A stretch of 64,000 bases of DNA, from assembly GCA_036872755.1 (NCBI GenBank), contig JAVHNS010000001.1, positions 2,418,001 to 2,482,000 of the forward strand, in the 5' to 3' direction. Below, in pieces: positions 13,074 through 25,478 of the stretch; the first letter of the stretch is position 1; each line of letters starts with the position of its first letter. The DNA is from Orbilia blumenaviensis. Lineage: Eukaryota; Ascomycota; Orbiliomycetes; Orbiliales; Orbiliaceae. Both the position numbers and the translations under genes were made by a program. Under the pieces are notes generated by a model that had not been told where the DNA came from, searched no databases, and was given only the letters and a program-made list of their open reading frames with translations.

Positions 13074-16000
13074 CTCTCAACCCCCGGGTAATGTTAATAA
13101 TCCAAAAGACAAAATGATGGCCTGCGGAAACAAAATGATTGCGAAAAAAAAGAAGTGACGTCGTTATATTTCAGCTGTCGCTGACAGACCGGGGAAAGAA
13201 AAAAAAAAAAAAAAAAAAAAACGGTGAACAACGTTTAACGGATTGAAAAAATTATAAAACAACCTAAACCCTCGCGGCTCATCGGGACCTAATAAGTTTC
13301 AACATCATTCGAGAGAAAGCTAAAGAAGAAGGAAGACAGAAATTCGACAACGGAAATTAGATTAGCAGTTGGAGAGTTAGCATGTGGTCTCGCATTTCGG
13401 GCTGTTTCGGTGAGATATAATGCTGCGCCTCCCCTACCACGCACCCCAAATAACAACCAAACTGGGTGAATGTAAATGCGCGGGAATTTGAGTTTGTTCG
13501 TGCGCCGTTCGATTGATCAATCGCCCATTCGTTCCGCCTGTTATTTCACACAGGAAGTTCACTGACCAGGCCATTCCATGAAAGGGGATATTTTCCCGAT
13601 TCTTGGTTGGAGCCGAGAATCGCACGGCAGTTTTGGGTGAGTTAGAGCCCACAAACGACCCACCTGGTCCCATACTGCTACGACCTGAACGCCCTTTTCG
13701 GTGCCTTCAACTTGAAATCATCGTGCAGGGGACCGCTTGGCACGAGGGGAACTTCGCTGAATTGACCCAATAGGGCCGCCGCGCTGGTCCACACCTTGCC
13801 CCCTTTAAGCCTTTTAAGCACCGCGTATGCTGAGGCTAGTCTTGGTTACACATCATTTAACGATGACGACAAAAAGGCCGTTCAGACGATGGCAAAGCCC
13901 CCGGTCTCGACGAGGTTCGGATGATCTGATATAAATTGGTTTCCGACCGGATCCTGACCTTGATATCAAATTTATTTCATGTTGGTAATTAAGTACTTAC
14001 TTACTTACTCCGGTTTACCGACTGCCTATATGGACCGAAATATCAGATAGTGCCGCGTGTGTCACGGCAATATCAATCTCCGACCATGTCGACCACCGAT
14101 CCAGTAGGCACTAGTCAAGTCATGGTGATATGCAGATATGCAGATATGAATACGACCCTGTGGCACTGTCCCAAGCCATCATAATCGAACGCTAGGGATT
14201 ACGTGGGATCGTATTGCCTCCCTCTTATATAATTATACATTGCCGCCTCCCTCTTACGGCGGTACGTATCTCCGCAGATTTGTCTCAAAACTCGATCTCG
14301 TGGTAACGATCTATTGGAATGAAATTTGGTTTCCGAGGTGTAGCGCTATAGTAGTAGCTATATTGGTATCTACGGCTGAGAAGGCTTAAGGGCTGAGCTC
14401 AAGCTTCTCCTTTCGCACGGCTCATCTCCAACCTCCTAACCTCCTTCCATTATCTATATCATCGCCCTTCTCCGCATTCCAATTAGATCTAGCCGTCCCG
14501 GATCTTCGCTCAGCTGAACAGATCTCATCCGACAATGTTTGACCAAGCGACAAACCAATCTGGGGGCTTACTACTTACACACTTCCTTGATAACTATAGA
14601 AAGGGAAGCGGCTTAACATTTGGCGGCTTAACATTTGGCGACCGCTGATCCGGTCAGTTCCAAGATATCTTCAAGCCTTCATTCCAACGCAACACTCCGA
14701 CTTCAGCACAACCCGCCAAACTGCCCATTCCTTACACCAAACACTAACGAAATCCAATAAACGCTGGAATCGGCTAATGCCGTCTACGGCGCAAACGACG
14801 TAGAAGCTTCGTCAGAGCTGTAGTCATTTCACGAAATCCAACAGTCCCCATACCCATAGCTCTAAATTCTGCTACTGCGGCTACGTTACTGGCTACCAAA
14901 TCGGCCGACACGATCCTTCTATGCATACGGACACAGCATATCAATACCAGGCGCGCACCATGACGACACCTAGAGTTACGATATGGACTAGAAGAAATCT
15001 TGGAAACCTGATCTGCGTTGTTCCTGGCCGCATCTGGCGTTTCTGCCAGGAACGTTAACTACACCCGGCAACAGTATCGAAGCTCTGAGATATTCTAGAG
15101 GGCAGCTAGAACCAATCATCTGCCGCAGATGGATTAGCTCTCAAAGGCGTCCGATCCATAGTTACTTAAGTACATATCTTGCTAGTCAAGCGATCGAGAT
15201 ATCAACTATCGATAATCGCTGAGCACATCGGTCCGATCCGGACCCTCCACACCCATTTACCCCCCAAAAATGCGATAAAAGTGAATATGGCTTGTCCAGC
15301 AGAGTAAAATCCCTCTTGGTTACTCGCTTTCGAATGCGTGGGATTCAGAATTCTCCCTTTTAAACATCATCCGTGATGGGCTTAAGGGGGGTTCTCTCTG
15401 GAATGTTGTCCACATGTTCCGAACACTATAAGTATACCTTTGGTTAAGCCTACTTTTGGCTTCGCCGCATGATTAATGGTACATGTTCTTTAGGTATGTA
15501 TCTATGTATGCGCCTGATAATGTGACTCTTGCTTAGACCTCTTTTTCCAGTCTGGCCTCCGACGGGAAGTAAACGATCATTGACTATGAACAAAGGTCTC
15601 CGCATTCCCTGCTTTGTTATTTGCTTTGTCGTTCGCATATCTGCCGCAGACATATACTGTGCCATACTGCAGGAGTGTATGTAGCGCAGCCTGTAGGCAT
15701 TTGGTATTGCATTGGTTTCTGTGGCTTATTGTAGATATTTGCGTGCTTGCATTATGCGAGGAATGTGTTATACGATAATGACGAGCAATATCGTAATTGT
15801 GGCCTTTTGGCTCTCTCTCTCTCTCTCTCTCTTAACTATGGTAGTGAAAATGTCAAATCGGCTCGAATGCTACATTCTTGGGATGTTCAGCTTGGGGTGG
15901 CGACCCGGCTGGCCGGCCAGCCCGCAGCCCAGCTTATGACATATGCTAGCATACATCTGGTTGGCTTGCGAGAACCTATCAGTACATATTTGGGGCGTCT

Positions 16001-18000
16001 TGTCGGAATTAACGTAACGAACGGATATGCGAGTAATACAATCGAAGTCGGGCTTCTTTTGACGCAGATGCGCATATTTAGCCTGTCCCATGGAGGTTGC
16101 GTCCGAGGCGGCTACTTTATGCGCTCTGATTGTGGCCGTCGCCATCCAATCGATGACCTTGTAGCCGTTCGGATCTTTTTTTTTTTTTTTTCCCATGCTC
16201 GCGTGCACCTTTATGATCCCAACGCTTCTATCCTCTCGCTTACTGGGATATAAACCCAAGGATACATCTAGACCATAAACCACCCGGCCACCATTATACT
16301 AACTACAACGATAAACCGCAACTTAGAATTTTAATGTTATGGCGAAGCAAAAGCAAAAGAACAAACCATCCACACACACACATAAAAAGTGCATTCATCG
16401 GAATCGTCTCGGCTCGAAATGCTCCGCCGTTGGTTTGTTGACCGTCAGCAGCCACGTTTCTGCGTTCCTCTCCGCATTCCACTCGCTTGTTTGAGGAATA
16501 ATCAGGACCAAGTTTATGCATTGTCATGCCTCAACCCATATCTACGGTTAAGGACCCTTTTTTTTTTTGACTCTTGTGCTTCTTCCTCCTCCTCCTAGAC
16601 TGACGGCATGATGAGCCGTGTACGGGCGCTTTTTTGGTTGTAGCATTCCATTCTGATAGCTGAATTCTAAACCCGCATACCTCGCTGTATACCGGGTCTG
16701 TGAGGACTTAACCGACGATAGTTTTAGGGCTCCTTTAGCAATAATAGTAGCAATAAATAGTAGTTGACGAATTGGTTAGTGGGGGCGCGTGTGTGTTTTT
16801 AAGACAATAGTTGAAGAACAAGAAGGGGCTGTAGATTCTTATTCGCTTGAAGCTGGAAAAAATAGAAAATAAAAAAAAAGTTTAAAAAAATTACATAAGT
16901 CACGCATTGTTCAAAATGCCGCGTCAGGGTGCATCTTTGAGAGGCAGTAGATACGTAGACTGCATGCATTAGAAAGGTATGGGGTGACCATCACGATCCC
17001 GTCTTCCCAAAACCGTAGCATCGAAGGGGCATCCCCCTTCCTTTGCCCGTGGACACAGGCAGATCTGCAGTCAGAGCATTGTCAAAGCATCAGTGGCGAC
17101 GGGAATAGTCAATTGGTTGCATTTGTGCGATATCAGGCAAACATATCCGCCTTCCAGCTAAAGGTTGCCTATCGCTGTCAAGCGAAGAGGCGACAGGTTG
17201 CATATGGCGAGCGTTAGCTTTAGTTTTAGCTTCTAAGTTTTAGTTTTAAGGGAGAATTCGAAAATGTATGTTAGTGAATGTTAGTTAAGGAAGGAACTCT
17301 TGGATGTCCGTTTTCACCCTCAAAGGAGAGTACACCGAATGGTGCGGAATTGCCGACGCTGGGAGTTCTTTTGGGCATTAGTACCATCCTCATCCAGCTG
17401 AAATTCCAGTCACCACCGCCACACCGAACCAGCTGGGCTAGACCTCTTCTTTTTTTTTTTTTACCGCTCCGGGGTTCATGACATCGATATCTAAGCCTGT
17501 TCCGTTATGTCTGGGGCTTTAAACATCACCCCTTTACTCGCGGAGACCCTCGATTCCGGAATAACCACATGCTGCGGTGTGAAAAAACAGGACCCATAGG
17601 TGCATAATTGGTTTTTGTTTCTTTCCTTGGGTCTCTTGGGACCTGCGTGCCAGCGATGATTTTTGGGAGTAGAGAGCCATTCTGTCATTCTTGACGAGAC
17701 ATTCTGGCCATCCCCGAGTGTGTTTTTCTTTTCTTCTTGGGCCTCTCCAACTCGGAAAGCGGCAGAGAGGTGTTTTAATGTTCAAAACGTTCATCCACGT
17801 TGAAAAGCTTAAAGCTGGGTCGGAGGTGCATGAGACAGGCCTTGCTTGCCCACCCCTTCTTTTTGACAGCTGCACACTCAGGCTCTGCATATACATACTT
17901 AAGTACTTAAGTACATACTCGAGGCTATTATATATAAAACGATCATCAGCATTGATAGCCCAGGATTGCATTTCCTTCGGTCGGCAGCCGAGCTACCAAT
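13074..18000. other. Gene desert, possible decayed element
   Basis: About 5 kb with no supportable gene on either strand. A 23-nt A run (13199-13221) lies in the flippase leader. From about 13.9 to 15.7 kb the sequence is broken by many stops, with TACTTAAGTA-like palindromes and a perfect 15-bp tandem duplication at 14609-14638. A CT repeat lies at about 15811-15832 and T runs at 16176-16191 and 17450-17462. Short open frames here show no recognisable domain. Confidence 0.5.
14609..14638. repeat. Perfect 15-bp tandem duplication next to a PBS-like sequence
   Basis: The unit CGGCTTAACATTTGG occurs twice head to tail and is followed by CGACCGCTGATCCGG. The duplication is read directly. The resemblance of AACA|TTTGGCGACCG to the 5' LTR/primer-binding-site junction of LTR retrotransposons is only a suggestion; no second LTR, gag or pol frame was found. 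Confidence 0.8.
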
Positions 18001-20111
18001 TTCGATACCCAGCCCGCTAAGGTAAATTATAAGTGAGCTATATTCGAACTAGACGAAATCAACATCAATCAAACGAGCGAGAGATATAATATATCCCGTA
18101 TCATACCATCTCATTACCATACCATCAGATCCATCAGCTTTCGAGTCGAAAAAAAAAAAAAAAAAAAAAAAGGCAGTGGCACACATGTCATCCCGCTAAG
18201 ACAACAAGGAGAAGGTACGTACCTAGCTGCAACTGCGGTGCATTATGAAACCTGTTTAGCGGGAAAAATCACGCATTGGAACAGCTGGAGCAGGGAGTTT
18301 CGCCATCGTCCCAGCAGCTGGCGGGGGGAATAGAGGAGGCAATGGGAAATAAACGGAACATCCTTTCGATGTCGACGGGTGCACCGCTGCATTGAGGTTG
18401 TTAAGATTCATATTTTTTCTTTAACAAGCCACACCCAATCGCCGTTTTTATCTTATTTTATATTTTGTTTTGTGATTGATCCGTTTCTTCCCCTTTGTCT
18501 CTTCCCTATCGAATCTTCCCATCGGGTAGACACAGAGCCATTATACATCATCATCATCATCATCATCATCATCACCATCATCGGCTCGGCCATTCATCAC
18601 CAACATTAGCATCTTATCATCTGTATGAATGAATGAATGAATGACTGTATGTATGCACGTACCTGGGAGCAGTCTTGGATCGGGATATTAATATTTGGAA
18701 GAGAGGCTCTCTCCCCTTCCCTCGTTTATATCCGGCGGGTGTCTGGGCTTTGGGGTCTGGCTGGCTGACTGGCTGTACATGTCTGTCATTGGCGGTTGGC
18801 GTCTGGGAAGATTGGATTGATTATTTCCCATTGCAGCCATCCAGCTCAAGAACTCTCCCTTTGGCCTCCGCTCGCTCGCACTTTAATTTCTTTCCCCGTC
18901 CGTCCTTTTCATTATTCGTGCCGCTGGGTGCTGTTTTGGTACCTCTCATTCCGTCTTTCTTACCTTCCATCCTTTCCTCCCTTCTTTTTCCTTCTCATCA
19001 TCACCATCTTCATCCTCATCGTTTTTGTCGTCGTTGTCTTCGTCTTCGTCAACGGCATCATAGAGACTGGCCTTGTGCTGTACTGTAATTGTCCTTCTGA
19101 CTTCTTGCAGCCTTGCCTGTTTGTCCGAGCAGTTTTCCATTAGCTTGCAGCATTGACTCGAGCGTACCGAGTCGAGGTTAGTTCGAATCATTTTGGTCCA
19201 CCTCCTACCTCCCTACATACCCCCTCCCCTCACCCCCAAGAAAAAAAAGGAAAGAAAAACTCTGCTGGTTGGTGCTGCTGGTGACTTGCTGGTGCTTGCT
19301 TGCTGGTAACATACTGCTGCTGTTGTGCATGCTGTCTGTTTGGCTTTCCTTCTTTCTGTTCATATTCTGCTGCTTCTTTTTTGCCCCGAACTTCCAGAAC
19401 CAACCTGTCTCGACTTACTCATCTTTCATTTTTCGTTTTTTTGTTCGACCGTCATCCTATTCTCCTCTTCTTCTCCTCCTCTCTCGGGTCAATATCATTC
19501 CTGCCCCCTAACATCATCCTCATTATCATTTGCTGCTTACCAACCTCCTCCTCCCAAATAAAACATACCAATCTTATATCCATCCATCCTTTATCTCCCT
19601 TGATTTTATATTTTATCGTTTTTATCATTTTTATATTTTATTTGATCTCATTCTCATTCGCTGCTGAGCCTTTCGCTTTCCTATTTCATTGTGGTTCACG
19701 ATCAGTCAGCGTCCAGTAAAAAAACATACAACATCACCTGCTGCCACAACGGCAGGAAGAAGGCGGGATTTAAAAAAAAAAAATCCTAACTCGATAGCTT
19801 CTCAATAGGAACCCTTTCCTTCCGTCAATTAAGCCAATCCTTAGCCATCGCTATTTACTTTAGGAGTCTCTTCCGACTATCCTCGCCACCTTTCGGATTT
19901 CTTTGCTTTCACAGCTGTTGGATGTCGACTTTGGTTCCATCCCCTTGAAAGCCTCGGAAGAATACGAGCAAAGATCGCTCATCTCGTTCCCTCGCTGCCC
20001 CGACCTCCTCATCCTATAACCCATACAGAACCACCACCACCACCACTATCATTACCAACAACCTATACCGACCTTGCTGTCTCCTGTATTATTTATACAA
20101 TATATTAAACC
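18001..20111. other. Upstream region and probable long leader of the MYND gene
   Basis: No gene seen. A 23-nt A run is at 18149-18171 and an ATC repeat at 18546-18579. From about 18.7 kb to the ATG at 20112 the plus strand becomes strongly pyrimidine-rich with CATC and TTC repeats, typical of promoter/5' UTR of highly regulated fungal genes. Short upstream ATGs are present but their peptides look random. Confidence 0.5.
18546..18579. repeat. ATC trinucleotide repeat
   Basis: About nine CAT/ATC units, then one interruption and two more. Intergenic, upstream of the MYND gene. Confidence 0.9.
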
Positions 20112-21998
20112 ATGAGAGAAGTCAATTTTAGCATTCCAAATGTCAACAAGGCCTCCGTCGGAATTACCACTGCCCTTTATGATCGTCGGGCTCTGGACTG
20201 TACCTCCACTTTACCCCTAATCAACTCTCTGAATCACCTCGCCTACCTCACCACATCTTCCGCCCGCATTCGTGACATCCTCACTGTCGATGGCGGTGTC
20301 GAACGACTCGTCTGCATCCTTAAAGAGGGTCGCAGCAAGGATCTGATGAACATGTGGAAATGGAATCTTGCTTTCCAATGTGTTGTAAACATCGGCGTTC
20401 GCGGATCGGAAGATGTCAGAAAGCGAGTGGTCGAGGCGGACATGGTCCCCGTGATCGCGACTATTCTAGACAACTATATACAAGTCATGGATCGGTATCG
20501 CATGAGGAACGAATCTGGTGTGAGGAGAGGCCTAGGTGCTGGACATAACCATAACACAGCACCTTCTCTGAGACCACGAGAGGCTCGAGCATCCTCTGCT
20601 TCATATTTTGAGCGCACCGCCGAGCGCTCTGGTTCTGTTTCCACAGAGCGAACTGCCCGTCGACAGCCTCCTCCTCCATCTATTGAAATTCCAGTCCCGT
20701 TCCCCAACGCTCTCCCTAATGACCACGCTACACTAAACTCTGACTCGTCTGTGCCTCTGACTGCACCAACCATAACAGCCGATCGGCCACTGCGACCACA
20801 TCATCACAGAAGCGTTTCGGAACTTAGATATCATGCGAACTTCCCACAGATCACATCCATTGCACCAACAGCCGCCCAAGGCTTCCCTAGCGGCAGCAAC
20901 GCATCACAGGTCGCCGATATGTCGGAAACATTCGGTTTCCGACCGGTTAGAGATGCGGATAGGCTTCCATCGATGCTCTTTGGTCAAGGGACAGCCTCGC
21001 AACCAGAGTCACCAACAACTCCGAACCCTCTCTCGGTTCCTGTCTCTATCTCTGCAGGTGGAACTAGAATGGCCAGGTCTACCAACAGGCCTTCCATCAG
21101 ACATGCCCGATCGATGTCGGACGAATCCGACGAAATTGAGGCAAATTCAGATGAGGTCGCTTCCAACGGCTCCGGTGGCGTTGAGAGTGGAAACGAGCCC
21201 ATCGTGGGCATTCAATCTGGTGTCACCGTCTCCATTCGCTCCACAGAAATGCTGGTTGAGACTGATGACACACCAATGACTATGGATGCCCAAACCGGCG
21301 CCGATGGGCCCGAGGCAGAGACCTTCAATATCACACATAGGTCACCGATTGATGGTAGCATCATGGACCCTTCAAATGACACTACCGAGACACCCGGATT
21401 CTCACAGCTAATCAATCGGACAAGCCCGACCCAAATGACCATCCAGCCGCCTACTCAGCTAACTGGACTGGTTCCCAACAACCCATCCTCCCAGCAGATC
21501 GTCCTCCCGTCTATGCCACGAGAGGATGACGTCTTGATGTCGCTCCAACTACTTGCATACGTTTCTAAGTACACGTATCTTCGTACCTACTTCCAGAAGT
21601 CTCACCTCGTCCCAAACCTCTCGATCAATTCTGAAATCCACCTTCTCGACGAGGCTGACGGGAAGACTCCCGTCCGTACACCTGAGCCACCAATGGAAGA
21701 ATACCTGGTTCCGGACGATTTCAATATTTTCCCACTTGTTGAAAAGTTCACAGTCCGCCATCACCCCCAGGATATGCAGTACTGGGCTGGTGTCGTGATG
21801 AGAAATCTCTGTAGAAAAGATGATTCTCGCGGTGGCATCAGACAGTGTGCTTATTTCCAGTGTGGTAAATGGGAGGAATACACGCGACAGTTCGCGAAGT
21901 GCAGACGCTGCAGACGAACCAAGTACTGCAGCAAGGACTGCCAGAAGAATGCTTGGGTATACCACAGGCACTGGTGTGTCGTTGCTGCTCAACAGTAA
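20112..21998 (+). CDS. MYND-type zinc finger protein MUB1/SamB, 628 aa
   Basis: Intronless. The first 120 residues form a conserved helical, armadillo-like region (MREVNFSIPNVNKASVG..., then ...NIGVRGSEDVRKRVVEADMV). A long Ser/Thr/Pro-rich middle follows, then a second conserved block (about residues 460-580) and a C-terminal MYND zinc finger starting CAYFQCGKW, with the Cys pairs CRRC and CSKDC and a final HRHWC. This order is that of yeast Mub1 and Aspergillus SamB. In yeast, Mub1 works with the ubiquitin ligase Ubr2 in turnover of the proteasome-gene activator Rpn4; SamB affects hyphal morphogenesis. The biochemical role here is transferred from the family. The ATG at 20112 begins the conserved N-terminus and has a long pyrimidine-rich leader. 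Confidence 0.94.
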   Translation: MREVNFSIPNVNKASVGITTALYDRRALDCTSTLPLINSLNHLAYLTTSSARIRDILTVDGGVERLVCILKEGRSKDLMNMWKWNLAFQCVVNIGVRGSEDVRKRVVEADMVPVIATILDNYIQVMDRYRMRNESGVRRGLGAGHNHNTAPSLRPREARASSASYFERTAERSGSVSTERTARRQPPPPSIEIPVPFPNALPNDHATLNSDSSVPLTAPTITADRPLRPHHHRSVSELRYHANFPQITSIAPTAAQGFPSGSNASQVADMSETFGFRPVRDADRLPSMLFGQGTASQPESPTTPNPLSVPVSISAGGTRMARSTNRPSIRHARSMSDESDEIEANSDEVASNGSGGVESGNEPIVGIQSGVTVSIRSTEMLVETDDTPMTMDAQTGADGPEAETFNITHRSPIDGSIMDPSNDTTETPGFSQLINRTSPTQMTIQPPTQLTGLVPNNPSSQQIVLPSMPREDDVLMSLQLLAYVSKYTYLRTYFQKSHLVPNLSINSEIHLLDEADGKTPVRTPEPPMEEYLVPDDFNIFPLVEKFTVRHHPQDMQYWAGVVMRNLCRKDDSRGGIRQCAYFQCGKWEEYTRQFAKCRRCRRTKYCSKDCQKNAWVYHRHWCVVAAQQ

Positions 21999-23805
21999 AT
22001 TTACATTACCAAAATTCCTCGTTCGATTGCGAATGAAGTGTACTATGATACGACGATTACGAACTCTGTCTGTTTATATATCTCTTTTTATTTCAGCGCA
22101 TATTCCTTTCAACAGCACTTGGGGCATTTGGTGTTTCTACTTCCTGGCGAACAAAAACCATGCACAGCATTTACCGGTCAGTGGCTGCGGCCGACATTTC
22201 GCTACACCTTTTTTTTTTTTTTTTTTTTTTTGAAATCCGTTTTAATGAAAGTTCCGCTCCCATCCCCCACCTGTCTCCTATCTAGCATTTTTGGCTTCCT
22301 GTCACAAAGCAATGATGTATTTTCCTTCATTTCTTATCTCTCGTTTAGCGAGTGTTCATGTAGATTGGCCACAAGCCAATCCAATCCCGCACTGCCGGAA
22401 ATCTACGTCTTTTCTATCATCATATCTTGTTCATTTACTACTATGTTAAACGGCATATATTCCCCCATCCCCCTATTTCGATCTTCGGAATCATCCAGCA
22501 GCATTTCTCTTAAAAACCACCGAGCGACTATTTGAGCACTCAAAAACAAAAAACCAAAAGGGCATCGTCTTTGGAGTACTGGGCAAGAAATCCTGATTAT
22601 ATTTTTGTAGCTGATCAAACCTACCCTATCGTCTTTTTGGCCTTCCTTTTCCTCGTCCATTGTTTCCGGCACCACAAGTAATATATTATACCAATTTGCT
22701 TTTTCATTCATTCATCTGGTTGACTTGTTTATTCCATGGATCCATCCACCTGATCATGTATTCAAAGACCAGGCTTTTCTCCGTCTGACAGGATATAAAA
22801 GGCTGTTGGATTCTGTAATATACCGGCATTTTCTTCTTGATCATCTATTCTCTTCTTTCTTCCCTTTCTTTTGACATCGGATCTTCTTTTTTTGTCGTGG
22901 CCGCTCTTGCAATTTAAGCTTTGCATGTAATTGGTTTTCTTTTCGGTCTCGTTTTTATTGGTTTTTCTTTTTCTTTCCTCTTGTTCCTGGATGATATCCC
23001 CCCTCCTTGGAGGAAGCTGGTGGGCAATTTGATATATTGATACTTGATCGCGAATATACATACATACACTTTTTTTACTCCTGACCTATCGCGAGCTATG
23101 TGGCTGTCTGTTCGACGCCACATTCCCCTGGTAATACGTAGCTATTATACCAAACTGCAACCGTCGACTGAGGAAACATAGATTGATGTATTTGATCTTA
23201 TATAAATGCATAGATTGGTAGTACCACAGTCTGGAAGGAAACACAAAAGAGTCCAAGGTGATACCGACAGCCAGGTCCGGGCGGCTGCTGGCGTATAGAA
23301 TGTTTCTGGGCTGCAGCAACCCTGCATGAAATAAGTAATTGGAGGGTCAAAAATAGCCAACCCCCGACCAGCGACCAGCGCGATTATTCGTCCAGCAAGG
23401 TCCTGTCACAGCTGTGGTGCAGAATTTATCTGCTGGGATCCAGCCCTACTGGTACTGGCCGAACCGGAACAAAGCTGTTTGTCCAAACACACCACTGTCA
23501 TGACTTACATACATACTTCCGCATCGCGAGTCTCGTGATCTTGATGCAGTTGGCCTGAAGCCGGAAGGGTTGTAAGGCTGGGGGGTGTGGGCCTGGATCC
23601 CTTCGGTTGGAAATTTGGTGTTGCAGCCGCGTGCTGTCGCGCATAAACACGACCTGCGTTCATCCATCCACCAACCCTGCGTCCTTTCATCATCACCATC
23701 CTCCCGCTCCTCCCCCACAACCAAGCTCTTCCTCGCCTATCCTCTCCGACATCACCACCCTCCTCGCTCTCCCTGCAAGCCGTATAGACAGTTTCAGCCG
23801 TCACG
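21999..23805. other. Intergenic between MUB1/SamB and TFIIE-beta
   Basis: 3' flank of the MYND gene and promoter/leader of TFIIE-beta. It contains a 23-nt T run (22209-22231) and T/C-rich DNA. No supportable gene on either strand; the frames at 22038-22535 (+) and 23505-23861 (-) are low in complexity or overlap the next gene. Confidence 0.5.
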
Positions 23806-24738
23806 ATGTCTCTTAACTCCCAGCTCAAGGGCTTCAAGTCCGGTGTCGTCAACCAGGGCAACTTCGCTCAAGCTCGTCGCCACATCGCCTCTCCAGCTCC
23901 AGTTGCACAAGCCTCTCCGGCTACAACACCAGGAGCAAGCGGTAGCGGTGGAGGATCATCGTCTAATGCTGCAGCTATTGCTAAACGCAAGAAGCCAGCA
24001 AAGAACAATGTAGTCTACTCGCAACCAGCTGACACCGGAATGGGTCAATACATCATGACGCAAGTCCTCCATCTCGTCGAACACCTCAAAGAGGTCGAAA
24101 AGCCTCTCACCAGAGCCGATCTTGAGGCATTCCTCACCAAGCCTCTCGATTCCACTATGATCGAGATTCTTAGGTCGCACGACAAGCTGGTTTACGACCC
24201 TACGACGGATACATATGCCTTCAAGCCGTTGCACAACATCCGTAGTGCCCAACAGCTTCTCACCCACCTACAGGCGTCGACAACTGCACAGGGATTGAGC
24301 GTTAAGGAACTTAAGGACGGGTGGTCTGGCGCTATTGCTACCATTGATGAGTTAGAGGCAGACGGTTCGATCTTGGTTACCAGAACTAAGAAAGATGGAC
24401 AAGCTCGAATGGTCTGGATCAATGACAAATCTTTGAACGTTTCTATTGATGATGGTAATACCTTCTCTCTTCCCTCCACTGTTTGGGCTTTATGTACCAG
24501 AGCTAACATGTTTTCCCCCGTTGGGACAGAATTCAAAAATATATGGGAGAAGATAGTGATTCCTCCAGCTGCTGAACTTCCTGGCGAACTTGAGCGCGCT
24601 GGTCTAAAACCTACTAGTGTGGATCCAGCCACGATCAAGAAAGCCATGCAAAAGGACCAAGGCAAGAAACAGAAGAAGCCAAGGAGGGGTAGAATAACAA
24701 ATACCCATCTTGCTGGCATGCTTCGCGATTACAACTAG
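23806..24738 (+). CDS. TFA2: Transcription initiation factor TFIIE subunit beta (Tfa2), 285 aa
   Basis: Small subunit of general factor TFIIE, which recruits and stimulates TFIIH at RNA polymerase II promoters. Exons are 23806-24454 and 24530-24738. The whole span is also open without splicing, because the 75-nt intron is a multiple of three and has no stop. Splicing is supported by the GTAATA donor, GCTAAC branch site and GACAG acceptor, and because it joins IDD to EFKNIW, the conserved TFIIE-beta pattern. The 25 extra residues of the unspliced form look foreign. The N-terminus is Ala/Ser/Pro-rich; two winged-helix regions follow (about residues 75-145 and 150-215). The C-terminus is Lys/Arg-rich (KKQKKPRRGR). 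Identity is secure. Confidence 0.93.
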   Translation: MSLNSQLKGFKSGVVNQGNFAQARRHIASPAPVAQASPATTPGASGSGGGSSSNAAAIAKRKKPAKNNVVYSQPADTGMGQYIMTQVLHLVEHLKEVEKPLTRADLEAFLTKPLDSTMIEILRSHDKLVYDPTTDTYAFKPLHNIRSAQQLLTHLQASTTAQGLSVKELKDGWSGAIATIDELEADGSILVTRTKKDGQARMVWINDKSLNVSIDDGNTFSLPSTVWALCTRANMFSPVGTEFKNIWEKIVIPPAAELPGELERAGLKPTSVDPATIKKAMQKDQGKKQKKPRRGRITNTHLAGMLRDYN

Positions 24739-25478
24739 TACTACTAAGCTTCTAGCTTTTACGTCCTTTCTAGAGATGGTTTGGCAGCGGTAGGAGGGGA
24801 TGGTATGGCGTGGAAACGCTATCAAGCGCTACCACGGACTACCATTCTACTCCATAATGAACCACCTTGCAACTTTATGCCTTTTCACTCTTTTTTTTTT
24901 TTCTATAAATTTTTTTCACGTCACCACTGCCTATACTAGGCCTATAGAAGGATCTGTTTTTCACGCTGGCACAGGTTTTTTCTCTTTCTTTCTTAATGTT
25001 ACACGTCATTGTTTTTTGAGCACATAGCGAGGCGTTTATGGGGGATCTTTGGTTTCCAGTCTCGATTAATAACGTCCCATCTCATCCTTCCCTTTCGCAA
25101 ATCCCCACGTGGGATCAACTGTACCATACGCCTTTGTTCCAAATAGACTTCCTTCTCATGCATTTCTTATTTTCCAGCGCAATAAACCTCCTTGCCTATC
25201 CAGGATTTCCGGATGCCCTGGCTAGCAAAGCATAAGGTCCCTACCGCCGATCCAGCCCTGTCGAGTGCGTAAATCCATACCCCTATGAGCGGCGACAAGG
25301 CGTGGGATGGTATATTAGGCCTGACCTGGCTAGGTCGAGTCAAAGCTTGTTTTTAAAGGTTAAACTATAAACGTCTATACTGTCAATATCCGTTCATTCA
25401 GAATTACCTCCGGCCGGTAGTAAATATACACACGCCCCCACGTGTACCAAAATATACAGATACCCGGACATAAAAGAA
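24739..25478. other. Intergenic between TFIIE-beta and a hypothetical gene
   Basis: 3' flank of TFIIE-beta and upstream region of the gene at 25479. Nothing else is supportable. Confidence 0.5.

Noticed and set aside
15870..16283. 137-codon minus-strand frame in the gene desert
   Set aside because: Contains a poly-Lys run from a T homopolymer and no protein-like pattern; no splice partners found.
17534..17971. 145-codon minus-strand frame
   Set aside because: No hydrophobic core or domain; surrounded by stops and low-complexity sequence.
18675..19143. Overlapping plus-strand frames before MUB1/SamB
   Set aside because: Translations of the pyrimidine-rich leader (runs of Ser, Leu, Phe, His); typical of fungal 5' regions.
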